Of a stretch of 64,000 nucleotides of DNA, positions 1 to 12,016 are shown piece after piece. The stretch is taken from positions 31,844,162 to 31,908,161 of the forward strand of contig OU612067.1 of NCBI GenBank assembly GCA_914767715.1, read 5' to 3'. The notes under the pieces were generated by a model. The model saw only the letters and a list, made by a program, of their open reading frames with translations, ran no database searches and had not been told where the DNA came from. The stretch comes from Membranipora membranacea (taxonomy: Eukaryota > Bryozoa > Gymnolaemata > Cheilostomatida > Membraniporidae). The translations under genes and the position numbers were made by a program. Each line of letters starts with the position of its first letter. The first letter of the stretch is position 1.

Positions 1-28
1 CCCAAACTTAAATTTAGAGTGTTTACAG

Positions 29-3000
29 AAAAGAGTCTATGATTGGTGTAGGCAATGCCCTTGGACCAGCCATGAGCGCCTTTCTTTACAAGGTATAAAT
101 AACTCTCTATTCAAAAGGGTTATGTATATATAATGCCTAATTTTAATCTTTTAAAAAATATTAAAATGGTATCTAGCAGACACTTTTTCACTATGCCACT
201 GATAAGTTTTATATCCACGCTGGGTAAAATTGAGCTGATTTTTAGCGAATAGTTAAACATTGTTGTCTTCAAGAAGTTTAAGAAAGATTTACAAAATGGG
301 GGAAATTCTTGAGATAAATGAGAATCAAAATAATTTACAAATCGATGTGTCAGCGTCCAATACTCATTGAGGATATTGCTTTAAGTTTACAGATGTTGCA
401 AATTAATTGACAAGTTTCAGTTGTAATAGTGGTTGAGATGAAAGGTGGTCCCAAGAGAATCATTTTGCTGTAATGCACTATAAATTATTTGTCTCTATCA
501 TTAAAATTCTGAGGCTAATCTATTTTCAGTTCTTTGGCAGCGCAATATTCTATATACCGCTGGGAGGTATTACAATTTGCAATTGTCTTCTTGCCGTCTG
601 CCTGTTGTTGGGTAAGTTCATATAAAAGTGTTTTCTTCATCAAACCCTCTAACATTGAAGCCCAGTATATGAAGTTTGAGTGTTAACCATATAAGCTTCT
701 CTGTTTTAATGAAAAATAATACCATAAGATGTTGACAGACACAAATACATAGTTTGTATTTTTGTGTTCTACAAAAACAGAAGACAATTGGTTGTGTACG
801 AATCTGACTGGATTTCTAGAGACTAGACTTAGAGACTTAGAGGCAAGAAGTGAATGTTATAGAATTAATTGATGGTAGATATTGTGTTGGATTTTTCTTG
901 CTTGTTGTAGATGTGAGGCCAGAAGGGGCTTCCAAAGAATCTTCAGACAATAATATTAAAACTGATGAGAAATCCTGGTGTTTTGTTGGTGGCAGGCAGT
1001 ATCATTGCCATGAAGATTGCCAGTCGAGGGCTCTCCGTATTTTTACCGCATTACCTTATGAGTCAGGTATGATTTTATTTCTATTCTTGAAAACAAGGTT
1101 GCACTGTCAACTCAAGAATTTCCCCTCCCACCCATATTATCGTTATATCTAACCAATAACATGGATCCAATCCAAATCTGCAGCTTTTACCCCTGATGTT
1201 TTGGTGTGCGTAATTAAACTAAGCTTCTACCAAAAGGTTTTGAAGCCGAATAGCAAATATTCAGGTATTGCATTGCATTATGCATAACTTTGATAATCTT
1301 AACAAAAATTCTATAATGACAATAATACATTGCTAGCTTGGAAATTAGTATGATTACAAGGTTACAAATATGATAAAAAAATCAACCAACCAACCAACCA
1401 AACGCTAACCAAAAATGATTCCTCTCAGGGCCCTTGGAACGCATAGAATTTGCAGTAGTTTGCGACTACATCAATTTATTTTGTTACAGCTAGATGAAGA
1501 AATCAGAATTGCGGGCCTAGTATTCTTGTTTGGGAATATTTCTTACTCCCTGGGAAGCGTTTAGCTGGATAAGTGATGAACAAATTTGTAAGTGTGCTTA
1601 AAGTCTTAGCTCAGTATACCCAAATGTGATAAGAAAACATGCCCTGTTTCCACTATAATGTATATTTTTTGGTGTCTGGGGTGGTGTTAGCTTTTTTGGT
1701 CCGTACTGAATCAAAAAGTTATTTTGTGCACTAAATTTTTTAAAACTGTTGATATATTATACTAGGAGAACTTAGGAAATGAATTTTAAAATAATTTGGT
1801 CTGGTACTGTCCCCCATGCCTCGTTTCTATGCAAAAAATGACATGCCGAGATCAGAGCTAGTTTTGTTTGACTCTTTGACATTGTGACAGGCCAGTTTAT
1901 CAGTGGTTCACAGATGTAAATATTTTCTTCACTCAAGTTTCCATTTGTTGGAGGAAAAAAGCATGTGTAAAAGGCCCAGTCAACATAGAGCGATCAGCCA
2001 GCCGTATCCAATTCCAATAGACTTATCAGCATTCAAATTTCTCCAGCTTTTTCGGAAGAGGAGCAGAAGTGATGTTTTTCGTAATGAAATAGAACATGCC
2101 GATGCAGAACTATGTGTGACACAGGTTTCCCTCAAAGAATACGCTCAGAAAGTGGCGAAAATACATGTTCTTTCATTTCAAATTGTCCAACTACAGTTAC
2201 ACTTCGGCTACTTTTGACGTTTATGATTTATGCTCTCTGAGGTTTTCAGATACCGTTTTCAAGAACTAAATTGACAAGTGTAATATAATCATATAATTTC
2301 CAAGTGTGATGAGCCCCCACAGCAGGGAAGTTTAGCAATGTCCATTTAATAATGTCAAAGCACAAATTCTTATATTACACACTGGATCACTTGAGAAAAT
2401 ATTTAAGTTCTTTCAATAGTTTTGCTTGTCATCAGGCAATAACCAAGAATGATTGTTCCCTGTGCACCCCCTGATTGGCGTAGTCTTTTAAACATGATTG
2501 AGCCAGAAGGGCAAACTGATGGACTGACAGGTAAACGGAGTGATGGGCGTACAGACAGATGGGTGGTCAGATGAAAGGATCAAATTATCAAAAGGCTTGT
2601 GGAATGTTTAAGTTGTGTTCTCTTGAGAGATAAAGGCTCCTGCACATGTCCATCTGACATTGCTTGACATTTCCTTGAACCTAGACAAATCCTTAGACAT
2701 TCCAAGGTAAATTCCCAACATCTATATGATCTCTGTTCTTTCAGAGGTTGAGATTGTCCGTTCGGAGGAGTGGTTGGTTGACTATGGCTGTGCTGTATAA
2801 TTTACGATGTCCATCTTCTCTCCTGGACTTTATATTTCACGGCAAAAGGTGAATATCTCATTCTCTCTGATGGGTCAATATCAATGATTATTTTTTCTTC
2901 ACTTCTGATTTCACCACAATTGCGAGGATCAAAGTGATAAAAGGATAACTAAAATAACACAACCAAACAAATAACGGTACGCCATGTCAATAATTGTTGT

Positions 3001-4341
3001 TCATACAACAATTCAAATCTTACTATCTTCTATCAAGGAGTTAAAGTCTTTAACTCCTTGCTTCTATCTAATAACTACTTCTTTTGTTGCTAAGTTCGAG
3101 CTGTAACTTAGAAGTCAACATAACATTCTTTCTCTTGTTTAGGTATGCTGCTCTCACTATAACGGGGGTAATTTTAGACTACTCTTTTCAAACACTAATC
3201 TATTTACCTCCTGCAGAGATATTTTTTGATATCACAAGGTGAGTTTTGTTAATGACTTGTTATCTGCTCTTTGTGTTAAAGAACTATCTACAAAGTTGCT
3301 TATAAGTTTGTCATTAGTTTACGAAATGATGATTGCTGGTGATGAGGTTCCGTCAATAAATTCACTTAGATTTGTTTGCTTTGAAATGCATGCTCGTGTA
3401 TATATATATTTTTTTAATATTTTTTTGACATCTATATCATTTTCAAGAAAATATTTTTCGAAAATGTATCACTTTTCAGAATAATTGATTATCCTGTCTG
3501 TTTTAATAGCCTCCTATCAAGATCAAAGCTAGTCTTCATGCCAGGCTTGAGAGCTGGTTTTAACCTTTTACTGTGATTATCTCTAAATTTGTCCTGCTTA
3601 TTTTTACATAACTTTCAATTTATCTTTACATGCGGAAATCACTTGCGATGGGATGGACAAGCATTCTAGGGTTGTATGCCGAGAATACAGAACTGTGTTA
3701 TCTTATAACTTAAAGGATAACTTACAGATATAAGAATTTAATTGTTTTGTTCTGTTCTGCTATCTAACACTATACAGTTTCCTGTTCTCATTCTGACTTC
3801 AAATTCATTTCAAAGTCAGAAAGATGATAGAATATGGCAATGGGCTAAACATACTGGCAAAGGATGCAATTAGTACAAGTAGACATTCTCATTTTCTATT
3901 TCAGTCAGTATGGTTACGATAGAAATGACCCAAAGATATGCAGCTTAGTCTCAGCTATATTATATGGTTCCATCAGTTTGGGAGCATCTGTAGCCCCAAC
4001 TCTTGTTGGTGTGGTATCACAGTTCTACAGCTATGAGACTATGGTTAACATCAGTATGGTTGTAATGCTGAGGTTTATAAATTGAGCAATTTAAATTTGA
4101 TACATAGTTTTTTCCCAGGCTTTCAAAGGTGTGAATTTTATATTCTACTCTCCTTCCCAATCCCATCAATTTGAATGACTGGCATAGAAATTCTTTCAGA
4201 TGGAAATCCCCATCCACTCACAGAAATTTATTTTTGCATTTTTCTAACCTCTGATTCCAGGCAGGAGTGACTGGCTTCTATCTCTCCTGTGGATCGATAC
4301 TCAGGAGACATGACAAATCCAGTGATGAAGACAATATATGA
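29..4341 (+). CDS. SLC18B1: SLC18B1-like MFS transporter, 3' part of gene
   Basis: This is a proton-coupled major facilitator transporter of the vesicular amine/polyamine (SLC18) type, expected in vesicle membranes; the 5' exons lie outside the window. Exons seen: 29-92 (NALGPAMSAFLYK), 530-611 (FFGSAIFYIPLGG), 918-1066 (GSIIAMKIASRGLSVFLPHY), 1490-1587 (IAGLVFLFGNISYSLGS), 2747-2848, 3143-3238, 3905 to about 4055 (LYGSISLGASVAPTLVGVVS) and 4261-4341, which ends in TGA. Splice phases join across all but the last junction, where two weak donors near 4055 are possible. The pattern GNALGPAMSAFLY followed later by LGASVAPTLVG matches the repeated motif of this family, and the order of segments matches SLC18B1. 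Exon 1490-1587 carries an in-frame TAG at 1562, just after the YSLGS segment, so the copy may be a pseudogene or contain a sequence error. The family call is firm; intactness is not. Confidence 0.8.
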
Positions 4342-6470
4342 ATGCCCTGATCAATGGTGACTTACAGTAAACATCACAATGAGAACTTTTGTTGTGAATG
4401 TGATGATGCCAAAGCCAAAAAGTTGATAAATGTCATCGATTATACTCCATTTGACATCAGCCCATTGTTTTTTATTGCTTCATTTTCTTGGTACATCAAA
4501 GGTTAGATAGGATTTGATAATGTTGAAAATACAGTCAGCCAGCCAGTCTCCAGTCCTCAGTCCAGCCAGTCTCCTGTTCAACATTATAACAGATAAGTCA
4601 GCCTATGGTGTCCTGAGTAAGTCTACCAAAGTAGAGAGTTGGCGTACTCAGCGAAAAGTGTTGAGTGTGGTTACATTGTTTGGTATAACAGCCTGAGGTT
4701 ATACTCCTTATAATCCCATTCACATCGTTTCATGGGTTCTTATTTGATCAACACGTGAACACATTATTTTTAGGTTCATGAGTTACAAATATGAAAAGCA
4801 ACTGGCTGAGTTTTCCCTAATTCAAATTTCATTGTGTATAAAGATTTGGTATCTCTTAATTTATTAACAACAATCGTCATCATTAAAATTATTGTCCTCA
4901 AAATGTCTCAAAACAAGCAAAACAAAAAAATATGGAAATGAGACATAAACTGCTCGGCTAAAAAAACAGAGAACAATGAGTCTAAGACATGAAATAAGTG
5001 ATTGATTGTTGTCTGAATGCCTTCAAATTGTTTGAATCCTGATGTGTTCTGTGAGGCTAATGAATACAATCACAAGATTGTGAAGAAAATTAATTGATGG
5101 GGGTGCCAGGAAATTTGTGTCTTCTCATCGGGAAGCGATGTATAGGAAGTGAAAACGCCTCCCAAAAATAAACTGGAGCCAACATATTAAGCCCCTTTTA
5201 GCCATCAATGGCAGAGAAATATCTGGCAAGCTGTGGTAAGGTGAGAAGATTTAAGGATTTTGAAAGATCCTGATTAGATATCAGATGTTTTGGAATGAAA
5301 TGAACAAAGGCGATTAGCCTAAAAAAGCCGCTTCTGTAGTAAAAATAACATATTAGTTATATATATATCTACTATAACTTATCCCCATGAGGAGGGGATA
5401 AGTTATAGTAAATATAAATACCATAGATGAGGAATTAACATTTGCAGCATGAATTTTTCAGATCGAAATTGTTGGATATCTTGGAGTTGGCCCCCCCCCT
5501 TTATTCACAGGGCCCCTCCTGATATGCGAGTCTGGAATAGAGCACAGTCCATTTAGACTAATGTCTATATATTTAATTTGAAGTTTTGTATGTGGTCCTG
5601 ATTGGCTAACCAACAACATACATATTGCGGTGCAAAGGGCATTTACTTTCCTTTCATTGCTTTACCTCTGATCAAGTGACAGTGGAGCTCAAAATATTGA
5701 TATATGTAAGTCATGTATAACTGGCTAAACCAAGACTTGGTAGTTTATTGAGAATTTTACTATGTTGAGCTAAGCAATGGTAATGGTAGTGGCCAAAATA
5801 CTTTTACTCAAATTGTTGTTATTCACAAGTGATGACCTGTTATTGAAATGTTTTGATGTGTTATACAAATAAATACCTGAATCAAATGTTGAAGTTGCAT
5901 CCGTTAATTGATTGTGCAGCAATAATTGACATAAGAAAAAAAGAACTTATCCTAGCTATCTAGCTCTAAAAACTTTTTGAGAGACAAACAACTGTTACAT
6001 TATCACAGCGACAAAAAAATTATTACAACTTTCAACTCATACCAATACAGAAACCAAACTCATTTCAACTACTATCAAATTACTTTAAATCTTGTTGATT
6101 TTATTACTAGGATATATTTTTCTTTGGCTCTCAATTTTTTCATATTTTTTAAGTCATTTGTTCTGCCACTGCATGAAGATGATTGTAGATTGACAATAAA
6201 AGTTTATATAAAACAGAACATTAAGTGGTGGTAAAAGTGTGTCATATATTTCATATCCAAGGAGTTAGGTTTTGGTGTGTGTCTCAAGTTGAGAAACAGA
6301 AATTGATAAAGCAACATTTGGTTTGGTGCATTCAACATAAGTAAAATAAAATATTGACAGTTAAAAACTAGTGAGGCGATGAGGCTCTATGTGTACAGTA
6401 GCGTGCTATTCAATGCGCAGAGCCCAAAAATAAGTTGGCACTGAAGGCAATCAAAATATGCGAAGATTAC
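4342..6470. other. Intergenic region, no gene seen
   Basis: AT-rich sequence downstream of the transporter gene. I see no exon with supporting splice sites. A short perfect hairpin at 5371-5409 is the only structured element. Confidence 0.6.
5371..5409. repeat. Short perfect inverted repeat
   Basis: A 16-bp stem (ACTATAACTTATCCCC) pairs with its exact reverse complement across a 7-base loop. There is no transposon-like context or target duplication, so its role is unknown. Confidence 0.75.
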
Positions 6471-6479
6471 ACCAGATTG

Positions 6480-7480
6480 GCAAGTAAATGCTTCTTCAAC
6501 GTCACTCTAAAAGGCGAGGGGTGTTTAATCTCCCGAAGAAAAGCAGGCAAGCTGTTCCAAGCGTCAGATGCTTGATAGTTCGGCTGGTGATGGCCACAGG
6601 CAGATGTGGATTCGGGCAAAAGAAGGTCAAGTTTAAAATTTTGAGTTTTGTAGGGTTGTCAAGGTCGAGGGGAATTGTGATAGAGGGAATGAGCAACAAG
6701 GCAGATCCAATAGGTATATAAATGTGGGAGAGATAGAATTTTTGTTTTTTTTTTAAAACGGAACAGTAGGCTCATTGGGAAGTTTATTGAAAAGATTTCT
6801 CACTAATCTCTTTTGGAGGATAGTGATCTTATCAAAGTGAGTTTGTGGTGCGTTGCCAAGTTTAAATGTCATACACAATTCTACTGTGTGCTAATGCATT
6901 GTAAAACAAGATCATGGCTGACAAAGGTAAAACTTTGGATGCTCTAAATGAAAGGCAAGAAAATTTGTTTGAAGAGTTTCTTAAATCAAAAACGTGAGCT
7001 TCCCAGTTTAGTGTTCGAGTCCATCGATATATCAGAATGCAATTGTGCTAAGTTTTGGCGATCAAAAATAATATATGCTTGGTTTTTTTCTACATTTAGT
7101 GATAATTTATTGGTGTTACACCACCTGAGAACATTGTCTAGATAAGGGTTTACATAAGTTATGACTGTGTTCAGGTTTTTACAACAAAAAGGTTGGTGTC
7201 ATCCGCAAAGAGTCAAAATAACTGGTATGTTTGAGCAGATCGTTAATGTAAAGATAAAAAAAAGTGCGGGCGCAAGTATTGATCCCTGGGGAACACCACA
7301 AGTTACTGGAAGATTTAAAGATCGTACGTTATCCAGTTTAATAAATTGGAGCCTTGAGCCCAGATAGCTTTCAAACCATCTGACCGTTCTTCTGTCAAAA
7401 CTATACAACAAATTTTATTGAGCAAGATATGATGGTTAATTGTGTCCAGGGCCTTAGCATTGAGTACTGAGAAGTGAATA
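6480..7480 (-). mobile_element. LINE-type reverse transcriptase remnant
   Basis: Read on the minus strand, the piece shows reverse transcriptase motifs in the expected order: ALDTINHHILLNK near 7410-7460, CGVPQGSILAPALFF near 7280-7315, the catalytic box LFADDTNLF at about 7185-7210, and WCNTNKLSLNVEK near 7085-7125. The motifs fall in different frames and are broken by stops, so the element is dead. Motif spacing fits a Jockey/CR1-like non-LTR retrotransposon. Neither a 5' end nor a clean 3' tail could be placed. Confidence 0.85.
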
Positions 7481-8135
7481 ACTCAAACATAGCAGTCCAA
7501 GAGCCAAGAATCTTTAAATGATTTCCCTCCAAACTAGGGGTTACTGCATTTAGTTAAAAGCAATCATGCATGCGCCTTGTTGACATACATTCGCAGACAT
7601 CAGGAAGATTAGCTTAGTTTTAGAATGTCATTTTTTCAAATTTGGGTGATTGAATGCCAGTGTCTATGAGACTGTGGTTGAGATGTGAATGCAGGGGTTC
7701 ACAGTGGAATGTGAAAATCTACTGCATCGCATATGCTCTAAAACTTTACTCAGATAGCACTGTGAGGCATATATGATATTGAATTACCTATTGATTTAAA
7801 TTGGGAACATTGACAACAATGTGTATTTCTTAGTTTGCAATTAAGTGATTTACACCTTGACACGCAATGGAAAGAGAAAGGAAGGTTACAGTTGATGTCT
7901 ACAACATAACAATTTTGATGTTACAACAGAATGATTGGAATTCATTGTTAACGACAATTAGCACTACCTTAAATTGAATGTTAGACGGATATCATTATCA
8001 TAGTTTTCACTTGCAGCGATTTGCAACTTACAGCCGCTCCCCTAACAACTTAAGATAAAGCAAGGTAGATTACTAGAACACAGTAACCAATTGTAAGCTG
8101 TAGTGACAGGTCAGATAAGAGACTCAACGGCCAGC

Positions 8136-11100
8136 ATGCAGGCTATTCGCATCACCCTGTTCGGTAAGTTTACAACAATTTAAAAAGGTTTTCTGAAGCT
8201 GCTAATATCAGAGAATCCGAAAAACAATGATATACATGACATAGGGATAAAAATTATGTTTCATTTTAAAGAGTTTCAAGACTGGGAATATCGTGTAGAG
8301 ATGAAGCTGTCAAAAAGAGTTGTTCACTGTCTTGTTTTGCCGACGGGTGGGTCATTTTAATATTTGAAGACTAAGAAAGTATAGCAGCTCAGGTAATTTT
8401 GTGTATATGGTTGAAATAGAAATATATTGCAAAATAAATTGAACTTATATACAGTTTTCATGAATTGTTATGACTAGCATCTATGATTACTTGACTAGCC
8501 TTATGATTAATAACAGGATTAAAGATTAATTATTTTTTAAAGACTGAATAAGGGATAATAAAAGCTGAGTGAATTTTGTTGAGTGAGTGTCTTTTTCATA
8601 AAAATAAAGACAGCATTGTACATACAGAAAGTAACAAAATTTTGATGCCTATAGTTGATTGCCTCGTAATAGTTCTGACCCTTGAGGATAAACAAGGTGG
8701 GTAATTGTACCCGTCACTGCATGGATACCCTTAAACGCCTTTAACACTTCAATCAAACAAAATATATGCTTGGAAGCAACTGTGGTTAGTTTAAATCTGA
8801 GGCTCCTGCGGACAAAATCACAAATTCCTATAATTATACATCGCATAATTATGTGTTAATCTTTTACACTCCATAGAAGGCTAGCACCTTTTTTAAATAA
8901 TTTAAATCATTTGTACTGAGACAGTGGGATCATAGACACAAATGAAGTTTAGGTGCTAGTGTAGGTAATATTAACATGCAACCAAAAAGGTTGGGAGGGT
9001 ACCAGGCATGTATCTTTACCTCTCATGTCCCAAACTCTGATGCTCTGTTGGATGGTTTTGCCAACTGAGAAAAGAGTTCAATTCATTAAGTATATCATAA
9101 TGTGACCTCCATTCAATAAATATTGGGTACAAACAGCCTTGATCTTTCTCATAGCACTTGTTTTACCTGGCTTATCCATTTCTCTTGTAGTGTTATTTTT
9201 CTCAACGCTTCTACCATATGAAGCGCTGTGTCTAAATTGCGATAGACGCAGAGCATGCCAAGAGCTGCATGTTATCAGCTCGATTTCTACGACAGCGGGA
9301 TCCTTCAATTTGATGTTCCATTTCACTGATAGCAGGTACTCGTTGATAGCTGATCTCTTTCAGCGATGCCTTGCTACAACCTACTTAACAGGGTCTGTTC
9401 AGATAGACTGTTCAGATTTCACATCAACACTTTATTTCATACAAGTTTATCCTGGCAAACCAGCTGTTTTCAAATTAACAGTTCAACCTAGTAGTGTACC
9501 TGGTCGCCGTCCCGTTCCAACTACAACAGAAAGAGAACTGATTCAGATTAAAGAAGCACAACCAGTGGTCACTGAATATTCAAGCGTTAAAAGTCTGAAT
9601 AGCACAACAGTGCTGACCCCAAAGTGGTTGAAAATAACAAATACTGTAATAGAGGGGATTTGCACATTGATGCTAATTCTCATAGCAGCTCTAACCTGCA
9701 TTGGACGGTGAGTAGACTTATTCAGAATGAGTTCCACCATCCATTGACATCCTCGTTCAAGTTTTGCCACCGATAGATTCTAGTGATCTTTGTTTATCAT
9801 CCACCGGTGATTAATTTTGAAACCATGTAAGGAAAGCTTAAGCCCTAAAAGCCAAAAACATTCAATTTTTACGAATCAACAAGGTGCTAAAATCTCTTAC
9901 GGGAGCTCAGATATTAGCAGAGGACCAGAGTCAGTCAAATTTATCTGACCAAATTATATAGCTCAGAGCAGTTTTTTATGCTTGCTTGGAGTCAAACATC
10001 ATTAGTTTTAGTGTTGGGCGGGCTGGAATTCCCTAATTTTCTAAATTTGCTCCCAGCAAGACAGATATGACCCGTTTGGTAAGGAGATGAAGATTTGGCA
10101 GATTGCCCGGCTAGCAACTCTTCAGGCCTCTGTTTGGTAAACAAACCATCATTCTGTAGCTGAAAATTGCTAGGTTTAGCCATGAAATTGGCTATTTCAC
10201 AATGAACATCAAGATTTTTTACTGCATTCTTATACTACAAAAATAATGTCATTTTGCTTTGACAGGAGAGATGATCATGCATTCAGAGCTCTTTACATTA
10301 TTTTGAGCTTGTCAGTGACAGGGGTTTTCTGCTCCAATTGTATCTATAACATAGATGTACCTATCCATATGCCACACCTGGTGCTGAGCATAGCAGAGCA
10401 CTACCTCTGGTTTGTTGGCTGTCTGGCCAGTCTTACACTTAACACAAAATGCTGCAATGTGCGCAAACCGTCTGCACAGCCAAATGAGCAGCAGTACATA
10501 GTTCTGCGCAACGAAATCATAGAAAGTTTGGCTGACCAATATTTGATCATCTTTGTTATACCATTACTATACATGGCACCACTCCCCTTCATAGAGTGCA
10601 TGGCAATACATAGGTGAGTAATCCATCAATAGTTTTGAGTCAAAATATTTTGGCTTACTTGATTTTTAGTTATGGGCATTTCGCCACCTAATGACATAAG
10701 TTTACTGTGAATCATTTTAAATGGAATGATTGCAAGCGGGCTGTTGGAACAAGACGCGGTAGAATGGATCTGTTTGCTCTGCTGTCAAAAATTATTTGAA
10801 CAAGTTCTTAGGTAGCTGTAATTTTTTGTTTTGTGAAGGAGAGGTTTTTTATCTTCTGCTTTCCTGACAAGTGTTGCAGTTTGTTTCGGGTCACAATCCT
10901 TCTTCATGGCAGTTCTTCGGTTCCAGATTTCAGATCCCGTACCCCATATCAGAGGTTGCAGAACCTGCACCTATTGAATGTAAAAAACAACTTAAAAACG
11001 TAATTATTGGCACTGCCTGAACCCTCCTCTACCTGCCTCGACAAAGAGCAACATGAATGCATGAATGCTAAAAAACCTCAAAATTCACCTCATCAAACCC

Positions 11101-11700
11101 CAACAGTTGTGAGTGTGGCAGGAATTTATCCAAAGCCATAGTTTGTAAATTTACACATGTTCAACCCCACAAGATAAAATATTGAAAACTGTTTACTATT
11201 CCAGGTCAGATGAAAATATATGGTATTGGTTTATATTTAAAATGTGTGTTTGGATGGTTTTGTATTCCAGGTATCAGTCTTTTTATATGGTGCCCTTGCT
11301 GACACATATTTACATGGAAGGACACAACTCACTACATACTATACTGGAGTTTATCGCCCCTTTCTCTCTAATCACATTTATAAGTCTCATCACAACAGTC
11401 AGAAAGATACACAGAGGATCGACCTCCAGAGGTCTCATCACTAGCCTGGTACTACTGCTAGTCAGTATAACTCTGCCAATCCTATATGTGTCAATGATGA
11501 TGAGTAAATCCCCAGCTGGCAGTGTAGTTTGGGATATATTGATTCTTGCTCTCACAATATTGCTGACCGTCTCAGTTATTGCTTTATTCCTAGTTGATAT
11601 GACATGTTTTGACAACTTTATGCTCATAATTGATCGCAGGAGGTCTTCAAGGTATAGTTCAAGGTTAGCAGAAAGGATAGAAGAAGAATATGGTTTTTGA
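8136..11700 (+). CDS. Uncharacterised secretory-pathway multi-pass membrane protein, 480 aa
   Basis: Four exons join with consistent phases: 8136-8163 (ATG, donor gtaagt), 9137-9707, 10266-10613 and 11205-11700 (stop TGA). Residues 1-33 form a hydrophobic signal peptide or anchor. Residues about 35-175 form a luminal or extracellular domain with cysteines (CLNCDRRRAC near the start, later QRCLAT and QIDCSDF) and N-glycosylation candidates such as NST. Residues 178-450 contain seven or eight hydrophobic segments, for example GICTLMLILIAALTCIG, YIILSLSVTGVFC and SLVLLLVSITLPILYVSMM. The tail is short and rich in Arg, Ser and Glu. A luminal domain followed by about seven helices recalls GPCR-like or trafficking membrane proteins, but I do not recognise the family. 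An AATAAA signal lies at 12011. The gene model is strong; the function is unknown. Confidence 0.85.
8640..8850 (-). mobile_element. Possible LINE C-terminal remnant in intron 1
   Basis: Minus-strand translation gives LIEVLKAFKGIHAV, which resembles the LIEVFKIL-G segment near the C terminus of CR1-like LINE proteins. The match is short and lies inside the first intron of the membrane-protein gene. The call is tentative. Confidence 0.35.
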
Positions 11701-12010
11701 ATTTTCCCCCTTTGTTTAAACTCGTTTCAGAACAGAAGTGGCTTGATTGAAACACGTTACACAATAATTTGTGTTCTAATTTTTAATAAGCCTCCATAAT
11801 CCGTGAACATTTGTTAAAAAAGAAATGAGTTAATTATGCCATTGTAATCCTATGCCACTATTTCCTTTAGATAAGACAAACCTGAGTGATGAAGGAGATT
11901 TACTTCTTGATACTGTTTAACAGCTTGATTCAAACAAAATGAGATCAGAGTTTCATTTCCCTCCCCAACAGTAGCTCTTTGTCATCGCTGTTTAAAATTC
12001 AATATGCATA

Positions 12011-12016
12011 AATAAA
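12011..12016 (+). terminator. Polyadenylation signal of the membrane-protein gene
   Basis: AATAAA lies about 310 bases after the stop codon at 11700, followed by T-rich and GT-containing sequence. Confidence 0.6.

Noticed and set aside
1903-2217. 104-codon open frame as a transporter exon
   Set aside because: The sequence is not membrane-like and does not fit between the phased transporter exons; it lies in an intron.
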